In this document: positions 37,397 through 47,426 of the stretch, one piece after another
Layout: every line of letters begins with the position of its first letter
Position numbering within the stretch: the first letter of the stretch is position 1
DNA from: Azospirillum ramasamyi
GTDB lineage: Bacteria; Pseudomonadota; Alphaproteobacteria; Azospirillales; Azospirillaceae
DNA length: 64,000 nt
Direction: 5' to 3'
Assembly: GCF_003233655.1 (NCBI RefSeq)
Contig: NZ_CP029829.1
Span: 816,978 to 880,977, forward strand
The notes under the pieces: model-generated
The model's input: only the letters and a program-made list of their open reading frames with translations
Told to the model about the DNA's origin: nothing
Database searches by the model: none
Position numbers and translations under genes: made by a program

Positions 37397-38683
37397 TCAA
37401 TCCACCTTGGCGTGGGCGATTGCCTCGCGGACGCTGACGCCCTTGCGCATGATGTTGTCCACCGCGCGGCCCTGAACCAGTTTGATGCCCATCTTGTGGG
37501 CGTAGACCAGGCTGGACACGCTGTCGCAACGGGCCAGGATGAACTTGCAGCGGTCCTGTTCGGCGATGCGGTCGCGGAAGAACTTCTCGAAGGACGGATC
37601 CATCTCCAGCATGTCGTTCGACCAGAATATCTTGGCGTAATCGGCGTTGAGATATTCCAGGTCGAAATTCGTCACCCAGAACGGGTTCAGCCCGTCCACC
37701 GCGATCTGGTAACGGCGGTCCTGGGCGAACTCCACCACCTCGTTGAACAGCGGCAGGTTCTCGATCAGGTCGCCCTTCGACACCTCCAGAACCACCTGCC
37801 CGCGGAAATCGATCGGCAGGCGTTCGTCGAACTTAACGAAGCCGGTCGAGATGACGGTGGACAGGTTGATGTTGATGCCGATCCGCCGGCCGCGCATGAA
37901 GCTGAGCCCATGGTTCAACGCGCGCAGGACCGACTGGTCGAGGTTGGCGGTGAAATAGTTGAACAGCCACTTGTTGGCGGTGATGTCGTAATCCGGGCAG
38001 AGCCGTTCCTGGAGAAGCTTGATGGAGATGTAGAGTTCGTAATACTCCATCTCCGTTTCGCCGCTGCCGATGTTGGCGATGCCCTGGTTGAACAGGAAGG
38101 GCGACAGATCGAACATCTGCATCGAGCGTTCGAGCTTGCCCAGTTCCTCCAGCGTGATCGGCGGCTTGGTTTCGGTGACGTGGTGGCCCGTCTCGTTCGC
38201 CTGCAGTTCCTCGATGAAGCGGATGACGTTGATGAAGTTCAACGCCAGTTCCATGATCGAGTAGAGGGAATATTCCTTGTAGGGGTTCGGTCCGGTCAGG
38301 GTGGTCTTGGACAGGAAGACCTGCTCCACCGTCTGGCAGACGTCGGTGACGCCGGTCAGCTTCAACCCCTTGTAAAGAACGATGACGTCGCCGTTGGAGA
38401 TGTTGAAGGATTGCAGGAAGGAGGCCTTGGTCGCCAGTTCCTGGATGATGGACCGGACCATCATCTGGCTGGTCGGATCGCGGTCCTTCAGCAGCGACAG
38501 GTGCATGTGGATCAACCGCATGCCCTGCAGTTCGTTCTTCGCCGACCGCAGCAGGTTCAGGAGCTTGTCGTTGTCGAAATCCGGCTTCTGGTCCTTGGCG
38601 GCGGCGACGGCGGCCTGCTTTTCCGTCGTGGAAAGCCGGACACGATCCCGTCCAACCGGTGGTCTGCCGCCAAACCTGCTCAT
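37397..38683 (-). CDS. Degenerate EAL-domain protein, probably non-catalytic
   Basis: Protein of 428 aa with no signal or membrane segment. The C-terminal half (about 190-425) keeps the shape of an EAL domain: RRIGININLSTVIS resembles the N-L-S strand, FRGQVVLEVSKGDLIEN the EITE strand, and KLVQGRAVD the final strand. The catalytic EAL glutamate, the DDFG metal-binding motif (here VDGLNPF) and the catalytic Lys region are not recognisable. It should therefore be a c-di-GMP-binding or protein-interaction module rather than a phosphodiesterase. The N-terminal half is helical and unrecognised. ATG 38683 is chosen; GGAG lies 11 nt upstream. Confidence 0.75.
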   Translation of the reverse strand: MSRFGGRPPVGRDRVRLSTTEKQAAVAAAKDQKPDFDNDKLLNLLRSAKNELQGMRLIHMHLSLLKDRDPTSQMMVRSIIQELATKASFLQSFNISNGDVIVLYKGLKLTGVTDVCQTVEQVFLSKTTLTGPNPYKEYSLYSIMELALNFINVIRFIEELQANETGHHVTETKPPITLEELGKLERSMQMFDLSPFLFNQGIANIGSGETEMEYYELYISIKLLQERLCPDYDITANKWLFNYFTANLDQSVLRALNHGLSFMRGRRIGININLSTVISTGFVKFDERLPIDFRGQVVLEVSKGDLIENLPLFNEVVEFAQDRRYQIAVDGLNPFWVTNFDLEYLNADYAKIFWSNDMLEMDPSFEKFFRDRIAEQDRCKFILARCDSVSSLVYAHKMGIKLVQGRAVDNIMRKGVSVREAIAHAKVD

Positions 38684-38921
38684 ACGATGCGCACTCCCAC
38701 AACAAGCGTCACGCCTGCCAACCACCCGCATCAACGGCCGCTCGTTGTTCGGCGGCCTTCATGTCCGGTCCGGTGGCTTGTGCTTGGCCGGAACCGTGGC
38801 CCCGCAAGCGCCGGGACCCCCGCGAATCCTGCGCAGCCGAATGGATTTTAACGGTAACTTCCTTTAAAAAGACATTAAAGCCAAAGCCCGGACGCGGGCG
38901 GGGCCAGGCCGAGGCAAACAG

Positions 38922-38952
38922 CCCGGAAGGCGCCCCGACGGCGCCTTCCGGG
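38922..38952 (-). terminator. Strong hairpin downstream of rnd
   Basis: Perfect 13-bp stem (CCCGGAAGGCGCC, 38922-38934, with GGCGCCTTCCGGG, 38940-38952) and a 5-nt loop, lying 36 nt past the rnd stop. A short T run follows on the minus strand. Confidence 0.65.
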
Positions 38953-38987
38953 CGTGGCAATCATCGAAGCGGTGCCATCCGAAAAGA

Positions 38988-40178
38988 TCAAGTTTCGGAA
39001 TCGACCGGCGCGGTCGAAGGACGCGGTTCTCCGGCGGGAACGATGCGGACACGACGGTCGATGACCGCAAGCCCGATCTTTCCGTGCTTCAGGGCGAGCG
39101 CATCGTTGCCGAACAGCTCGCGCCGCCATCCATGCATCGCCGGAATGTCCGCGGCGTCATCGGCGGCCAGGGCCTCCAACTCGGAAGACGAGGCAACCAG
39201 CTTCGCCGCGACATTGTTCTCGTCGCACTTCATCTTCAGCAGCACGCGCAGAAGCTCGACGATCGGTTGCAGGCCCGGCGGGGGTTCCTCGCGCGGCTCG
39301 ACCCGCGGCAGGGCGCTGTCCGGCAGGTCCAGCCCGGCCTGCACCGCAGCCAGCACGTCGGTCCCCTGCCGCCCCTCCGCGAAGCCGCGGCCCAGCCCGC
39401 GGGTGCGCGCGAGGTCGTCGACGGTGGTCGGGGCGTGGGCGGCGATCTCCAGCAGAGCCTCGTCGCGCAGCACGCGGGAGCGCGGCTGGTCGCGGCGCTG
39501 GGCCTCGCGCTCGCGCCATGCCGCCAGTTCCTTGAGGATCGCCATGAAGCGCGGCTTGTTGGTCCGCACCTTCAGCCGCAGGTACGAGCTTTCCGGATCG
39601 ACCTGATAGGTCGCCGGATCGGTGAGGATCGCCATCTCCTCCTCCAGCCAATGCGAGCGGCCGGAGCGGGCGAGGCGGCGCTTCAGCTTCTCATAGGCCG
39701 GGCGCAGATGGATGACGTCGGACAGGGCGTAGGTCAGTTGCCGCTCGGTCAGCGGGCGGTGGGACCAGTCGGTGAAGCGGCTGGACTTGTCGATGCGGGC
39801 GCCGGCCAGCTTGGTCACCAGCGTCTCGTAGCCGACGCTCTCGCCGAAGCCGCAGACCATCGCCGCGACCTGCGTATCGAACAGCGGGTGCGGGATCTGG
39901 CCGGACAGGTGCCAGAAGATCTCCACGTCCTGGCGGGCGGCGTGGAACACCTTCAGCACCGACGGGTCGCTCATCAGCGCGAACAGCGGGGCAAGGTCGA
40001 TGCCTTCGGCGAGCGGGTCGATGGCGACCGCGCCGTCGGGTCCGCCGACCTGCACGAGGCACAATTGCGGCCAATAGGTCTTTTCCCGCAGGAACTCGGT
40101 GTCGACCGTGATGTAGTCGGCCCCGGCCAGCGACTGACAGAAGGCCTGGAGGGCGTCGGTTGTCGTGATGAGCGTCAT
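38988..40178 (-). CDS. rnd: Ribonuclease D
   Basis: 3'-5' exoribonuclease for tRNA 3'-end maturation, 396 aa. DEDDy catalytic motifs are visible: VDTEFLRE (Exo I), [11 protein letters not shown] (Exo II) and YALSDVIHL (Exo III, with the Tyr and Asp). Two HRDC-like helical domains follow (about 205-370). The ATG at 40178 gives the standard [14 protein letters not shown] start; longer in-frame extensions are unsupported. It is divergent from aspS across a 365-nt gap. Confidence 0.96.
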   Translation of the reverse strand: MTLITTTDALQAFCQSLAGADYITVDTEFLREKTYWPQLCLVQVGGPDGAVAIDPLAEGIDLAPLFALMSDPSVLKVFHAARQDVEIFWHLSGQIPHPLFDTQVAAMVCGFGESVGYETLVTKLAGARIDKSSRFTDWSHRPLTERQLTYALSDVIHLRPAYEKLKRRLARSGRSHWLEEEMAILTDPATYQVDPESSYLRLKVRTNKPRFMAILKELAAWREREAQRRDQPRSRVLRDEALLEIAAHAPTTVDDLARTRGLGRGFAEGRQGTDVLAAVQAGLDLPDSALPRVEPREEPPPGLQPIVELLRVLLKMKCDENNVAAKLVASSSELEALAADDAADIPAMHGWRRELFGNDALALKHGKIGLAVIDRRVRIVPAGEPRPSTAPVDSET

Positions 40179-40543
40179 GCTGGCTTCATACACGAGCGAA
40201 CCGGCGCTTGAAAGTCCGCCGAAGCGCAGGGTCGCCACAGGCTGGAAAAGTGGCGCGCGGGCGGCGGGGCAGGGGGCGCCGCGGGCGGATTTTCCTCCCG
40301 CGCTTATCCACGCGCGGCGGCGGTGATAAGCTGCGGCGGGCTTGGCGGCGCGGCGGCCGGGCGGGGGAGGTTGAACAGGTGAACAGGGCGCCGGAAAGTG
40401 TTTCACGGCGTTTCAAACGTTCCGCTCCGACCGCCGCCGACGCGCGGTCCACCCTATCGCGGCTTGACTTTCGTGCGCGTCCGGTGTGGTGTGTCGGACC
40501 GCTTTTTCCGCCGGAATCCGATCTTTTCAAGGTGTTTCGACCC
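40179..40543. other. Intergenic region between divergent rnd and aspS
   Basis: 365 nt, very GC-rich, with no supportable gene. It contains an inverted repeat GCTTATC (40302-40308) and GATAAGC (40325-40331) separated by 16 nt. The left arm is part of TTATCCACG, one base from a DnaA box. No convincing promoter hexamers for either gene could be assigned; TTGACT at about 40464 has no good -10. Confidence 0.5.
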
Positions 40544-42370
40544 ATGCACCCCTACCGCACGCACACCTGCGGCCAGCTTCGTGAAGAGAATGCCGGTGAG
40601 ACCGTCCGCCTGTCGGGCTGGATGAACCGGAAGCGCGACCATGGACAGCTGCTGTTCATCGACCTGCGCGACCATTACGGCCTGACGCAGTGCGTGGTCG
40701 ATACCTCCAACCCGGCCTTCGAGGTCGCGAACCGGCTGAAGCTGGAATCGGTCATCACCGTCACCGGCAAGGTGGTGAAGCGTACGGCCGAGACCATCAA
40801 CGACAAGCTGCCCACCGGCCGCGTCGAGCTGCAGATCGCCGAACTCAACGTCGAGGGCGAGGCGGAGCAGATCCCGCTGCAGGTCAACCAGGACACGGAT
40901 GCCGGCGAGGACGTGCGCCTGCGCTACCGCTTCCTCGACCTGCGCCGCGAGCGCATCCACGAGAACATCATGCTGCGTTCGCGCGTGATCGCCTCGGCGC
41001 GCCGCCGCATGATCGACCAGGGCTTCACCGAGTTCCAGACGCCGATCCTCACCGCCTCCTCGCCGGAGGGCGCGCGCGACTATCTGGTGCCCAGCCGCAA
41101 CCACCCCGGCAAGTTCTACGCCCTGCCGCAGGCGCCGCAGCAGTTCAAGCAGCTGCTGATGGTCGCCGGCTTCGACCGCTACTTCCAGATCGCCCCCTGC
41201 TTCCGCGACGAGGACGCCCGCGCCGACCGCAGCCCGGGCGAGTTCTACCAGCTCGATTTCGAGATGTCCTTCGTCACCCAGGAAGACGTCTTCGCCGCCA
41301 TCGAGCCGGTGCTGCACGGCATCTTCGACGAGTTCGGCAGCTTCCGCCGCGACTCGAAGCCGGCCATCGACGGCCTGCCGTTCCGCCGCATCTCCTACGC
41401 CGAGTCGATGCTGAAGTACGGCAACGACAAGCCGGACCTGCGCAACCCGCTGGTCATCACCGACGTGACCGAGGTGTTCAAGCGCGACGACGTTGAATTC
41501 CGCGCCTTCAAGCAGACGCTGGAGAAGGGCGGTGTCGTCCGCGCCATCCGCGCGCCGAAGGTTTCCGACCGTCCGCGCAGCTTCTTCGACAAGCTGAACG
41601 ACTGGGCCCGCGGCCTCGGCGCCCCCGGCCTCGGCTACATCATCATGGAAGCGGCCGGCGGCAAGGGTCCGATCGCCAAGTTCGTGCCGGAGGCCGCGCA
41701 GGCCCGGCTGCGCGAACTGGCCGGCCTGGAAGACGGCGACGCGATCTTCTTCGTCTGCGACCAGCCCGGCCCGGCGGCCAAGCTGGCCGGCTTCGCCCGC
41801 ACCCGCATCGGCGAGGAGCTGGACCTGATCGAGAAGAACGCCTTCCGCTTCTGCTGGATCGTCGACTTCCCGATGTACGAGCTGGACGAGGAGACCAACA
41901 AGGTCATCTTCAGCCACAACCCGTTCTCCATGCCCCAGGGCGGCCTGAAGGCTCTGGAGACAATGAACCCGCTCGACATCAAGGCCTACCAGTACGACAT
42001 CGTCTGCAACGGCGTCGAACTGTCCTCCGGTGCCATCCGCAACCATCTGCCGGAAGTGATGTACAAGGCCTTCGAGATCGCCGGCTATCCGCCGGAGGAG
42101 CTGGAAGCCCGGTTCGGCGGCATGCTGAGCGCGTTCAAGCTGGGCGCCCCGCCGCACGGCGGCTCGGCCCCGGGCATCGACCGCATCGTCATGCTGCTGG
42201 CCGACGAACCGAACATCCGCGAGGTCATCGCCTTCCCGCTGAACCAGCGTGCGGAAGACCTGCTGATGCAGGCCCCGGCGCCGGTGGACACCGCCCGCCT
42301 GCGGGAGCTGCACCTGAAGCTCGACCTGCCGAAACCGAAGGTCGCCGCGCCCTCGGCGCCGCAGGCGTAA
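40544..42370 (+). CDS. aspS: Aspartyl-tRNA synthetase
   Basis: Class II synthetase of 608 aa charging tRNA-Asp. It has the N-terminal OB-fold anticodon-binding domain (about 1-105), motif 2 ([17 protein letters not shown]), the bacterial GAD insertion (about 285-420) and motif 3 ([16 protein letters not shown]). Many alphaproteobacteria use a non-discriminating enzyme that also charges tRNA-Asn; whether that applies here cannot be read from the gene alone. ATG 40544 gives the usual [12 protein letters not shown] start. An intrinsic terminator follows. Confidence 0.97.
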   Translation: MHPYRTHTCGQLREENAGETVRLSGWMNRKRDHGQLLFIDLRDHYGLTQCVVDTSNPAFEVANRLKLESVITVTGKVVKRTAETINDKLPTGRVELQIAELNVEGEAEQIPLQVNQDTDAGEDVRLRYRFLDLRRERIHENIMLRSRVIASARRRMIDQGFTEFQTPILTASSPEGARDYLVPSRNHPGKFYALPQAPQQFKQLLMVAGFDRYFQIAPCFRDEDARADRSPGEFYQLDFEMSFVTQEDVFAAIEPVLHGIFDEFGSFRRDSKPAIDGLPFRRISYAESMLKYGNDKPDLRNPLVITDVTEVFKRDDVEFRAFKQTLEKGGVVRAIRAPKVSDRPRSFFDKLNDWARGLGAPGLGYIIMEAAGGKGPIAKFVPEAAQARLRELAGLEDGDAIFFVCDQPGPAAKLAGFARTRIGEELDLIEKNAFRFCWIVDFPMYELDEETNKVIFSHNPFSMPQGGLKALETMNPLDIKAYQYDIVCNGVELSSGAIRNHLPEVMYKAFEIAGYPPEELEARFGGMLSAFKLGAPPHGGSAPGIDRIVMLLADEPNIREVIAFPLNQRAEDLLMQAPAPVDTARLRELHLKLDLPKPKVAAPSAPQA

Positions 42371-42402
42371 AGGAACTTCCGCCAGTCCTTGGCGGTTATG
42401 TG

Positions 42403-42439
42403 AAAAGGCCATCCGGACTCTGGTTCGGGTGGCCTTTTT
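42403..42439 (+). terminator. Intrinsic terminator of aspS
   Basis: 13-bp stem with one wobble pair (AAAAGGCCATCCG, 42403-42415, with CGGGTGGCCTTTT, 42426-42438), a 10-nt loop and a T-tract. Confidence 0.85.
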
Positions 42440-42441
42440 CC

Positions 42442-42470
42442 TTGTCAACATACGCGCGCGGGGCTATGTA
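42442..42470 (+). promoter_or_regulatory. Sigma70-type promoter of rpsB
   Basis: TTGTCA (42442-42447), 17-nt spacer, TATGTA (42465-42470). It sits immediately after the aspS terminator and predicts a leader of about 135 nt before rpsB, long enough for autoregulation by S2, though no specific structure could be assigned. Confidence 0.65.
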
Positions 42471-42611
42471 AGCGCCGTCGTCAAAACCTCACGCGGGCTG
42501 GCGGACCCTCGGTTTTACCCCGATGGCCCGATCCGGTGTCGTCAGCCATGGTTGCCATGCGCTCTCGACAATGCCCGCGGCGGAGCAACCGGAAAAAGGG
42601 ATTTTTTCCAC

Positions 42612-43391
42612 ATGACCATGCCCACTTTCACCATGCGCCAGCTGCTGGAAGCCGGTGTCCACTTCGGCCACCACACCCGCCGCTGGAACCCGAAGATGAA
42701 CCAGTACATCTTCGGCGTCCGCAATGGCGTGCACATCATCGATCTCGAGCAGACCGTCCCGATGCTGCACCGCGCCCTGCAGGCCGTGCGTGACGTCGTC
42801 GCCGGCGGCGGCCGCGTCCTGTTCGTCGGCACCAAGCGCCAGGCGCAGGAGCGCATCGCCGAGGCTGCCGCCAAGTGCGGTCAGTACTACGTCAACCACC
42901 GCTGGCTCGGCGGCATGCTGACCAACTGGAAGACGATCTCCCAGTCGATCAAGCGCCTGCGCGAGATGGAAGAGCGCCTCTCCGGCGACACCTCGGGCCT
43001 GACCAAGCGCGAAGTGCTGGAACTGACCCGCGAGCGCGACAAGCTGGAGCGTGCGCTGGGCGGCATCAAGGAGATGGGCGGCCTGCCGGACGTCATCTTC
43101 ATCATCGACACCAACAAGGAGTCGATCGCGGTCAAGGAAGCCAACAAGCTGGGCATCCCGGTCATCGCGGTCCTCGACAGCAACTCCGATCCGGACGGCG
43201 TGGCCTTCCCGATCCCCGGCAACGACGACGCGCTGCGCGCCATCGAGCTGTACTGCGACCTGACGGTCGGCGCCGTGCTTGACGGCCTGCAGGCCGAGAT
43301 GAGCGCCGCCGGCATCGACGTCGGCGCCGCCGAGGACGCCCCGGCCGAGCAGCTGCCGGAGGAAGAGACCGCCGAAACCGCCCAGGCCTGA
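42612..43391 (+). CDS. rpsB: 30S ribosomal protein S2
   Basis: Ribosomal protein S2, 259 aa. Conserved blocks [35 protein letters not shown] and [20 protein letters not shown] are clear. The acidic Ala/Glu-rich C-terminal tail (about 230-259) is common in alphaproteobacterial S2. The first ATG (42612) is used; another lies two codons downstream. It is the first gene of the rpsB-tsf-pyrH-frr run. Confidence 0.98.
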   Translation: MTMPTFTMRQLLEAGVHFGHHTRRWNPKMNQYIFGVRNGVHIIDLEQTVPMLHRALQAVRDVVAGGGRVLFVGTKRQAQERIAEAAAKCGQYYVNHRWLGGMLTNWKTISQSIKRLREMEERLSGDTSGLTKREVLELTRERDKLERALGGIKEMGGLPDVIFIIDTNKESIAVKEANKLGIPVIAVLDSNSDPDGVAFPIPGNDDALRAIELYCDLTVGAVLDGLQAEMSAAGIDVGAAEDAPAEQLPEEETAETAQA

Positions 43392-43406
43392 CCCTGACGG
43401 TTGAAG

Positions 43407-43447
43407 GGCAGCCGGGCCTTATGATCTATGGCCCGGCTGCCTTTTTT
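43407..43447 (+). terminator. Intrinsic terminator/attenuator between rpsB and tsf
   Basis: Perfect 12-bp stem (GGCAGCCGGGCC, 43407-43418, with GGCCCGGCTGCC, 43430-43441), an 11-nt loop, and six Ts. A terminator inside the rpsB-tsf unit is also known in Escherichia coli and probably sets their ratio. Confidence 0.9.
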
Positions 43448-43524
43448 ATGGGTTGCCACCCGTTTTGAATTTGTGACTCAATCCGATCCGCCTGCCGGAT
43501 CGCTTGGAAGGAAGAGGGCGCAAC

Positions 43525-44457
43525 ATGGCCGAGATTACCGCCTCGCTCGTCAAGGAACTGCGCGAGAAGACCGGCGCGGGCATGATGGACTGCAAGAAGG
43601 CGCTGAACGAGACGCAGGGCGACCTCGAGGGCGCCGTTGACTGGCTGCGCAAGAAGGGCCTCGCCGCCGCCGCCAAGAAGTCGGGCCGCGTCGCCGCCGA
43701 AGGTCTGGTCGCCGTCGCCACCGCCGGCACCAAGGGTGCCGTCGTCGAGGTGAACGCCGAGACCGACTTCGTCGCCCGCAACGACAAGTTCCAGGCTTTC
43801 GCCGCCAAGGCCGCCGAGCTGGCCCTGACGACCGCCGGTGATGTCGAGACCCTGAAGGCCGCGACCTATCCGGGCACCTCGCACACCGCCCAGGATGAGC
43901 TGACCAGCCTGATCGCCACCGTCGGCGAGAACATGAACCTGCGCCGCGCCGTCACGCTGTCGGTCCCGGCCGGCGTCGTCGTCAGCTACGTCCACTCGGC
44001 CATCGCGCCGGGCCTGGGCAAGATCGGCGTTCTGGTCGCCCTGGAGTCGACCGGCGACACCGCCAAGCTGGCCGACCTCGGCAAGCAGATCGCCATGCAC
44101 ATCGCCGCCGCCCGCCCGGACGCGCTGGACATCGCCGATGTCGACAGCTCGTCGCTGGAGCGCGAGCGCAACGTGCTGGCCGAGCAGGCCCGCGCTTCGG
44201 GCAAGCCGGAGAACATCATCGAGAAGATGGTCGAAGGCCGCGTCCGCAAGTACTACGAGGAAGTCTGTCTGCTCGAGCAGACCTACGTGATCGACGGCGA
44301 GACCAAGGTCCGCAAGGTGGTGGAGAACGCCGCCAAGGGCATCGGCGCTCCGGTCAAGGTCACGGCCTTCACCCGCTTCGCGCTTGGCGAAGGCATCGAG
44401 AAGGCCCAGTCGGACTTCGCCGCCGAAGTCGCCGCCGCCGCCGGCGGTCAGGGCTGA
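43525..44457 (+). CDS. tsf: Translation elongation factor Ts
   Basis: Nucleotide exchange factor for EF-Tu, 310 aa. The N-terminal motif [20 protein letters not shown] and the core TDFVARN are characteristic. ATG 43525 has a strong GGAAGAGGG ribosome site. It follows the rpsB terminator and precedes pyrH by 66 nt. Confidence 0.98.
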   Translation: MAEITASLVKELREKTGAGMMDCKKALNETQGDLEGAVDWLRKKGLAAAAKKSGRVAAEGLVAVATAGTKGAVVEVNAETDFVARNDKFQAFAAKAAELALTTAGDVETLKAATYPGTSHTAQDELTSLIATVGENMNLRRAVTLSVPAGVVVSYVHSAIAPGLGKIGVLVALESTGDTAKLADLGKQIAMHIAAARPDALDIADVDSSSLERERNVLAEQARASGKPENIIEKMVEGRVRKYYEEVCLLEQTYVIDGETKVRKVVENAAKGIGAPVKVTAFTRFALGEGIEKAQSDFAAEVAAAAGGQG

Positions 44458-44523
44458 GACCGGTAAGGTCGAACGCTTAGGTCCGCAAGCCGCATTCCGA
44501 TACAGCAAGGGAGCGTTCCCCCA

Positions 44524-45279
44524 ATGGTCGAAACCACCGGGATCACCGCGCCGGTCGAGGGCGTCCGCTACAAGCGGGTCCTCCTCAAGGTGTCGGGTGA
44601 GGCGCTGATGGGTCAGCGCGACTATGGTCTGGACCCGGAGATGGTGAACCGCATCGCCAACGAGGTGAAGGCGGTCATCGCGCTCGGCGTCCAGGTCTGC
44701 CTGGTGATCGGCGGGGGGAACATCTTCCGCGGTGTGAAGGGTGCGGCGAGCGGCATGGAGCGTGCCTCGGCCGACTACATCGGCATGCTCGCCACCGTGA
44801 TGAACGCGCTCTCGATGCAGAGCGCGCTCGAACGGATGGGCGTCATCACCCGCGTGCAGTCGGCCATTCCCATGTCGACGGTCTGCGAGCCCTATATCCG
44901 GCGCCGCGCCGTCCGCCACATGGAAAAGGGCCGGGTGGTGATCTTCGCCGCCGGGACCGGCAACCCCTTCTTCACGACCGACACCGCCGCGGCGCTGCGC
45001 GCTTCGGAAATGGGCTGCGACGGTCTGTTGAAGGGCACGCAGGTCGACGGGGTCTACACCGCCGATCCGAAGAAGGATCCGAACGCCCAGCACTATGAAC
45101 GCCTCACCTACATGGATGTCCTGACCAAGGAACTGCAGGTGATGGACGCTTCGGCGATCGCGCTGTCGCGCGAGAACCATATACCCATACTGGTTTTCTC
45201 GATCCACACGCCCGGCGCCTTCGCCGAAGTGATGCAGGGCCGTGGCAAGCACACCATCATAACGGAAGAAAGGGAGTAG
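44524..45279 (+). CDS. pyrH: Uridylate kinase
   Basis: Bacterial hexameric UMP kinase (251 aa) converting UMP to UDP, regulated by GTP and UTP. Visible motifs: [24 protein letters not shown] and [22 protein letters not shown] precedes the ATG. frr begins 4 nt after its stop. Confidence 0.98.
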   Translation: MVETTGITAPVEGVRYKRVLLKVSGEALMGQRDYGLDPEMVNRIANEVKAVIALGVQVCLVIGGGNIFRGVKGAASGMERASADYIGMLATVMNALSMQSALERMGVITRVQSAIPMSTVCEPYIRRRAVRHMEKGRVVIFAAGTGNPFFTTDTAAALRASEMGCDGLLKGTQVDGVYTADPKKDPNAQHYERLTYMDVLTKELQVMDASAIALSRENHIPILVFSIHTPGAFAEVMQGRGKHTIITEERE

Positions 45280-45283
45280 GCCC

Positions 45284-45841
45284 GTGGCTGCGCCCGACCT
45301 ATCGGATCTGAAGCGCCGCATGGAAGGCGCGCTCGACTCATTTCGCAAGGAACTGGGCGGTCTGCGCACCGGCCGCGCCTCGTCCAGCCTGCTGGAACCG
45401 GTGATGGTGGAGGCCTATGGCAGCCGCATGCACCTGCGAGAGGTGGCGACCGTCTCCGTGCCGGAGCCGCGCCTGATCACCGTGCAGGTGTGGGACCGCG
45501 GCATGACCAAGGCGGTCGAAAAGGCCATCCGCGACAGCGGCCTGGGCCTGAACCCGCAGACCGAGGGCCAGGTCATCCGCGTGCCGCTGCCCGACCTGAC
45601 GCAGGAGCGCCGCGCCGAACTGGCGAAGGTCGCCCACAAATACGCCGAGCAGTGCCGCATCGCCATCCGCAACATCCGCCGTGACGGCATGGACGGCCTG
45701 AAGAAGGCGGAGAAGGCCAGCGAGATCACCCAGGACGAGCACAAGGTCCAGTCGGACAAGGTGCAGCTTCTGACCGACCAGCACATCAAGATGGTCGATG
45801 ATACGCTTGCGCAAAAAGAAAAGGAAATCATGCAGGTCTGA
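45284..45841 (+). CDS. frr: Ribosome recycling factor
   Basis: Splits post-termination ribosomes together with EF-G, 185 aa. Signature blocks [20 protein letters not shown] and [20 protein letters not shown] and the coiled-coil ends are typical. The start is GTG at 45284 with AAGGGAG upstream. uppS begins 6 nt after its stop. Confidence 0.98.
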   Translation: MAAPDLSDLKRRMEGALDSFRKELGGLRTGRASSSLLEPVMVEAYGSRMHLREVATVSVPEPRLITVQVWDRGMTKAVEKAIRDSGLGLNPQTEGQVIRVPLPDLTQERRAELAKVAHKYAEQCRIAIRNIRRDGMDGLKKAEKASEITQDEHKVQSDKVQLLTDQHIKMVDDTLAQKEKEIMQV

Positions 45842-45847
45842 TCCGGA

Positions 45848-46588
45848 ATGCGCGACGCGGACGACAACCGGTCCAACACGGCCCCCGGGCACGTCGCCAT
45901 CATCATGGATGGCAACGGGCGTTGGGCCAAGGCGCGCGGCCTGCCGCGCACCGCCGGTCACAAGAAGGGCGTGGACGCCGTCCGCCGCACCGTGGAAGCG
46001 GCGCGCGAACTGGGCATCGGCACTCTGACGATCTTCAGCTTCTCCTCGGAGAACTGGCGCCGGCCGGAAGAGGAGATCAGCGACCTGATGGGTCTGCTGC
46101 GCTTCTATCTGCGCAGCGAAGTCGCCGAACTTCACCGGGCGGGCATCCGCCTGCGGGTGATCGGCGACCGCAACCGGCTGTCGGAAGACATCAACCGACT
46201 GATCGACAACGCCGAGGCGCTGACCCGCGACAACCGTGTGATGACCCTGGTCGTCGCTCTCAGCTACGGCTCCCGGTTGGAGATCGTCCATGCCGCGCGC
46301 CGGCTGGCGGAGGAGGTGGCGGCGGGGCGCCTGTCGCCCGACGCCATCGACGAGGACGCTCTGTCGGCCCGGCTCTACACCGCCGACATCCCCGACCCCG
46401 ACCTGATCATCCGCACCAGTGGTGAGAAGCGGATCAGCAATTTCCTGCTGTGGCAGGCGGCCTACGCCGAGCTGGTCTTCGTGGACACCCTCTGGCCCGA
46501 TTTTACCAAGCGCGATCTGGAGGCGGCGATTGAAGAGTTCCACAGAAGGGAACGCCGCTTCGGCGCCACCACCGCCGGCTCCCGCTGA
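45848..46588 (+). CDS. uppS: Undecaprenyl diphosphate synthase (cis-prenyltransferase)
   Basis: Makes the C55 lipid carrier for peptidoglycan and other cell-wall polymers from FPP and IPP. The conserved IIMDGNGRWAKARGLPRTAG motif holds the catalytic Asp and the pyrophosphate site; FSFSSENWRRP and RTSGEKRISNFLLWQAAYAE complete the family pattern. 246 aa. Its last 59 nt appear to overlap the start of cdsA. Confidence 0.97.
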   Translation: MRDADDNRSNTAPGHVAIIMDGNGRWAKARGLPRTAGHKKGVDAVRRTVEAARELGIGTLTIFSFSSENWRRPEEEISDLMGLLRFYLRSEVAELHRAGIRLRVIGDRNRLSEDINRLIDNAEALTRDNRVMTLVVALSYGSRLEIVHAARRLAEEVAAGRLSPDAIDEDALSARLYTADIPDPDLIIRTSGEKRISNFLLWQAAYAELVFVDTLWPDFTKRDLEAAIEEFHRRERRFGATTAGSR

Positions 46589-47426
46589 GCCGTCGGCCGC
46601 GGATACGGCCGCAGCGCCGGTGAAGCCGTCCAAGGCGGGGGATCTCAAGGTCCGCGCCCTGTCCGCGCTCGTCATGGCGCCGGTCGTGCTGGGCGCTGTC
46701 TGGATGGGTGGCTGGGTGTTCCATGCGCTCATCGCCTTCGGCTCGGTGGTTGCCGTTTCCGAATGGACCAACATCGTCCCCAGCGCCCGCCACCTGCCGG
46801 CCCGCGTGATGGCGGCGGTCGGCATCGCCGTCGCGCTGATGGCCCAGCTCGCCGCCGGACCGGCCGCGGGATTGGGCGTCGCGGCGGCCTTCGCCGTCAT
46901 GACGGCCATCGTCGGCGGCGGCAGCGACCGCGGCCTGCTCGGGTTCGGCGTCTTCTACGTCGCCGCCGGCATGGCCGGACTGATCTGGCTGCGCGACCTC
47001 CCGGACATCGGGCTCTCGCTGTTCCTCTTCGTCCTGTTCGCCATCTGGGCGACCGACATCGGCGCCTATGCCGCCGGCCGCAGCATCGGCGGGCCGAAAC
47101 TGGCGCCCCGCATCAGCCCGAAGAAGACCTGGGCCGGCCTTATCGGCGGCATGCTGTCTTCCGCCCTGTTCGGCTGGCTCGTGGCCATTGCCTTCGGCGC
47201 CGCGCGTCCGGACATCGCCATTCTGGTGGGTGCCGCGGTCGCGGTGGTGGGGCAGGCCGGCGACCTGTTCGAATCGGCGGTCAAGCGGCGTTACAATGTG
47301 AAGGACAGCGGCCAGCTCATTCCCGGGCATGGCGGCATCCTCGACCGCATCGACGGGCTTCTGGCCGCTGCCCCGGTGCTGGCCTTGTTCCACGCGGCCA
47401 TCGGAACGGTCCTCTCATGGTGGTGA
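46530..47426 (+). CDS. cdsA: Phosphatidate cytidylyltransferase (CDP-diglyceride synthase)
   Basis: Inner-membrane enzyme making CDP-diacylglycerol from phosphatidate and CTP for phospholipid synthesis. About 298 aa with multiple transmembrane helices. The family signature is complete near the C-terminus ([25 protein letters not shown]). The start is uncertain: TTG at 46530 inside uppS has GGAGG 6 nt upstream and gives a Pro/Ala-rich N-terminus before the first helix; in-frame ATGs lie only further inside or far upstream. Its stop overlaps dxr by 10 nt. Confidence 0.9.
   Translation: MKSSTEGNAASAPPPPAPAEPSAADTAAAPVKPSKAGDLKVRALSALVMAPVVLGAVWMGGWVFHALIAFGSVVAVSEWTNIVPSARHLPARVMAAVGIAVALMAQLAAGPAAGLGVAAAFAVMTAIVGGGSDRGLLGFGVFYVAAGMAGLIWLRDLPDIGLSLFLFVLFAIWATDIGAYAAGRSIGGPKLAPRISPKKTWAGLIGGMLSSALFGWLVAIAFGAARPDIAILVGAAVAVVGQAGDLFESAVKRRYNVKDSGQLIPGHGGILDRIDGLLAAAPVLALFHAAIGTVLSWW

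Noticed and set aside
40304..40312. TTATCCACG as a replication origin signal
   Set aside because: A single imperfect DnaA box without a cluster, AT-rich unwinding region or neighbouring origin genes; not an origin. It is kept only as an inverted-repeat observation.
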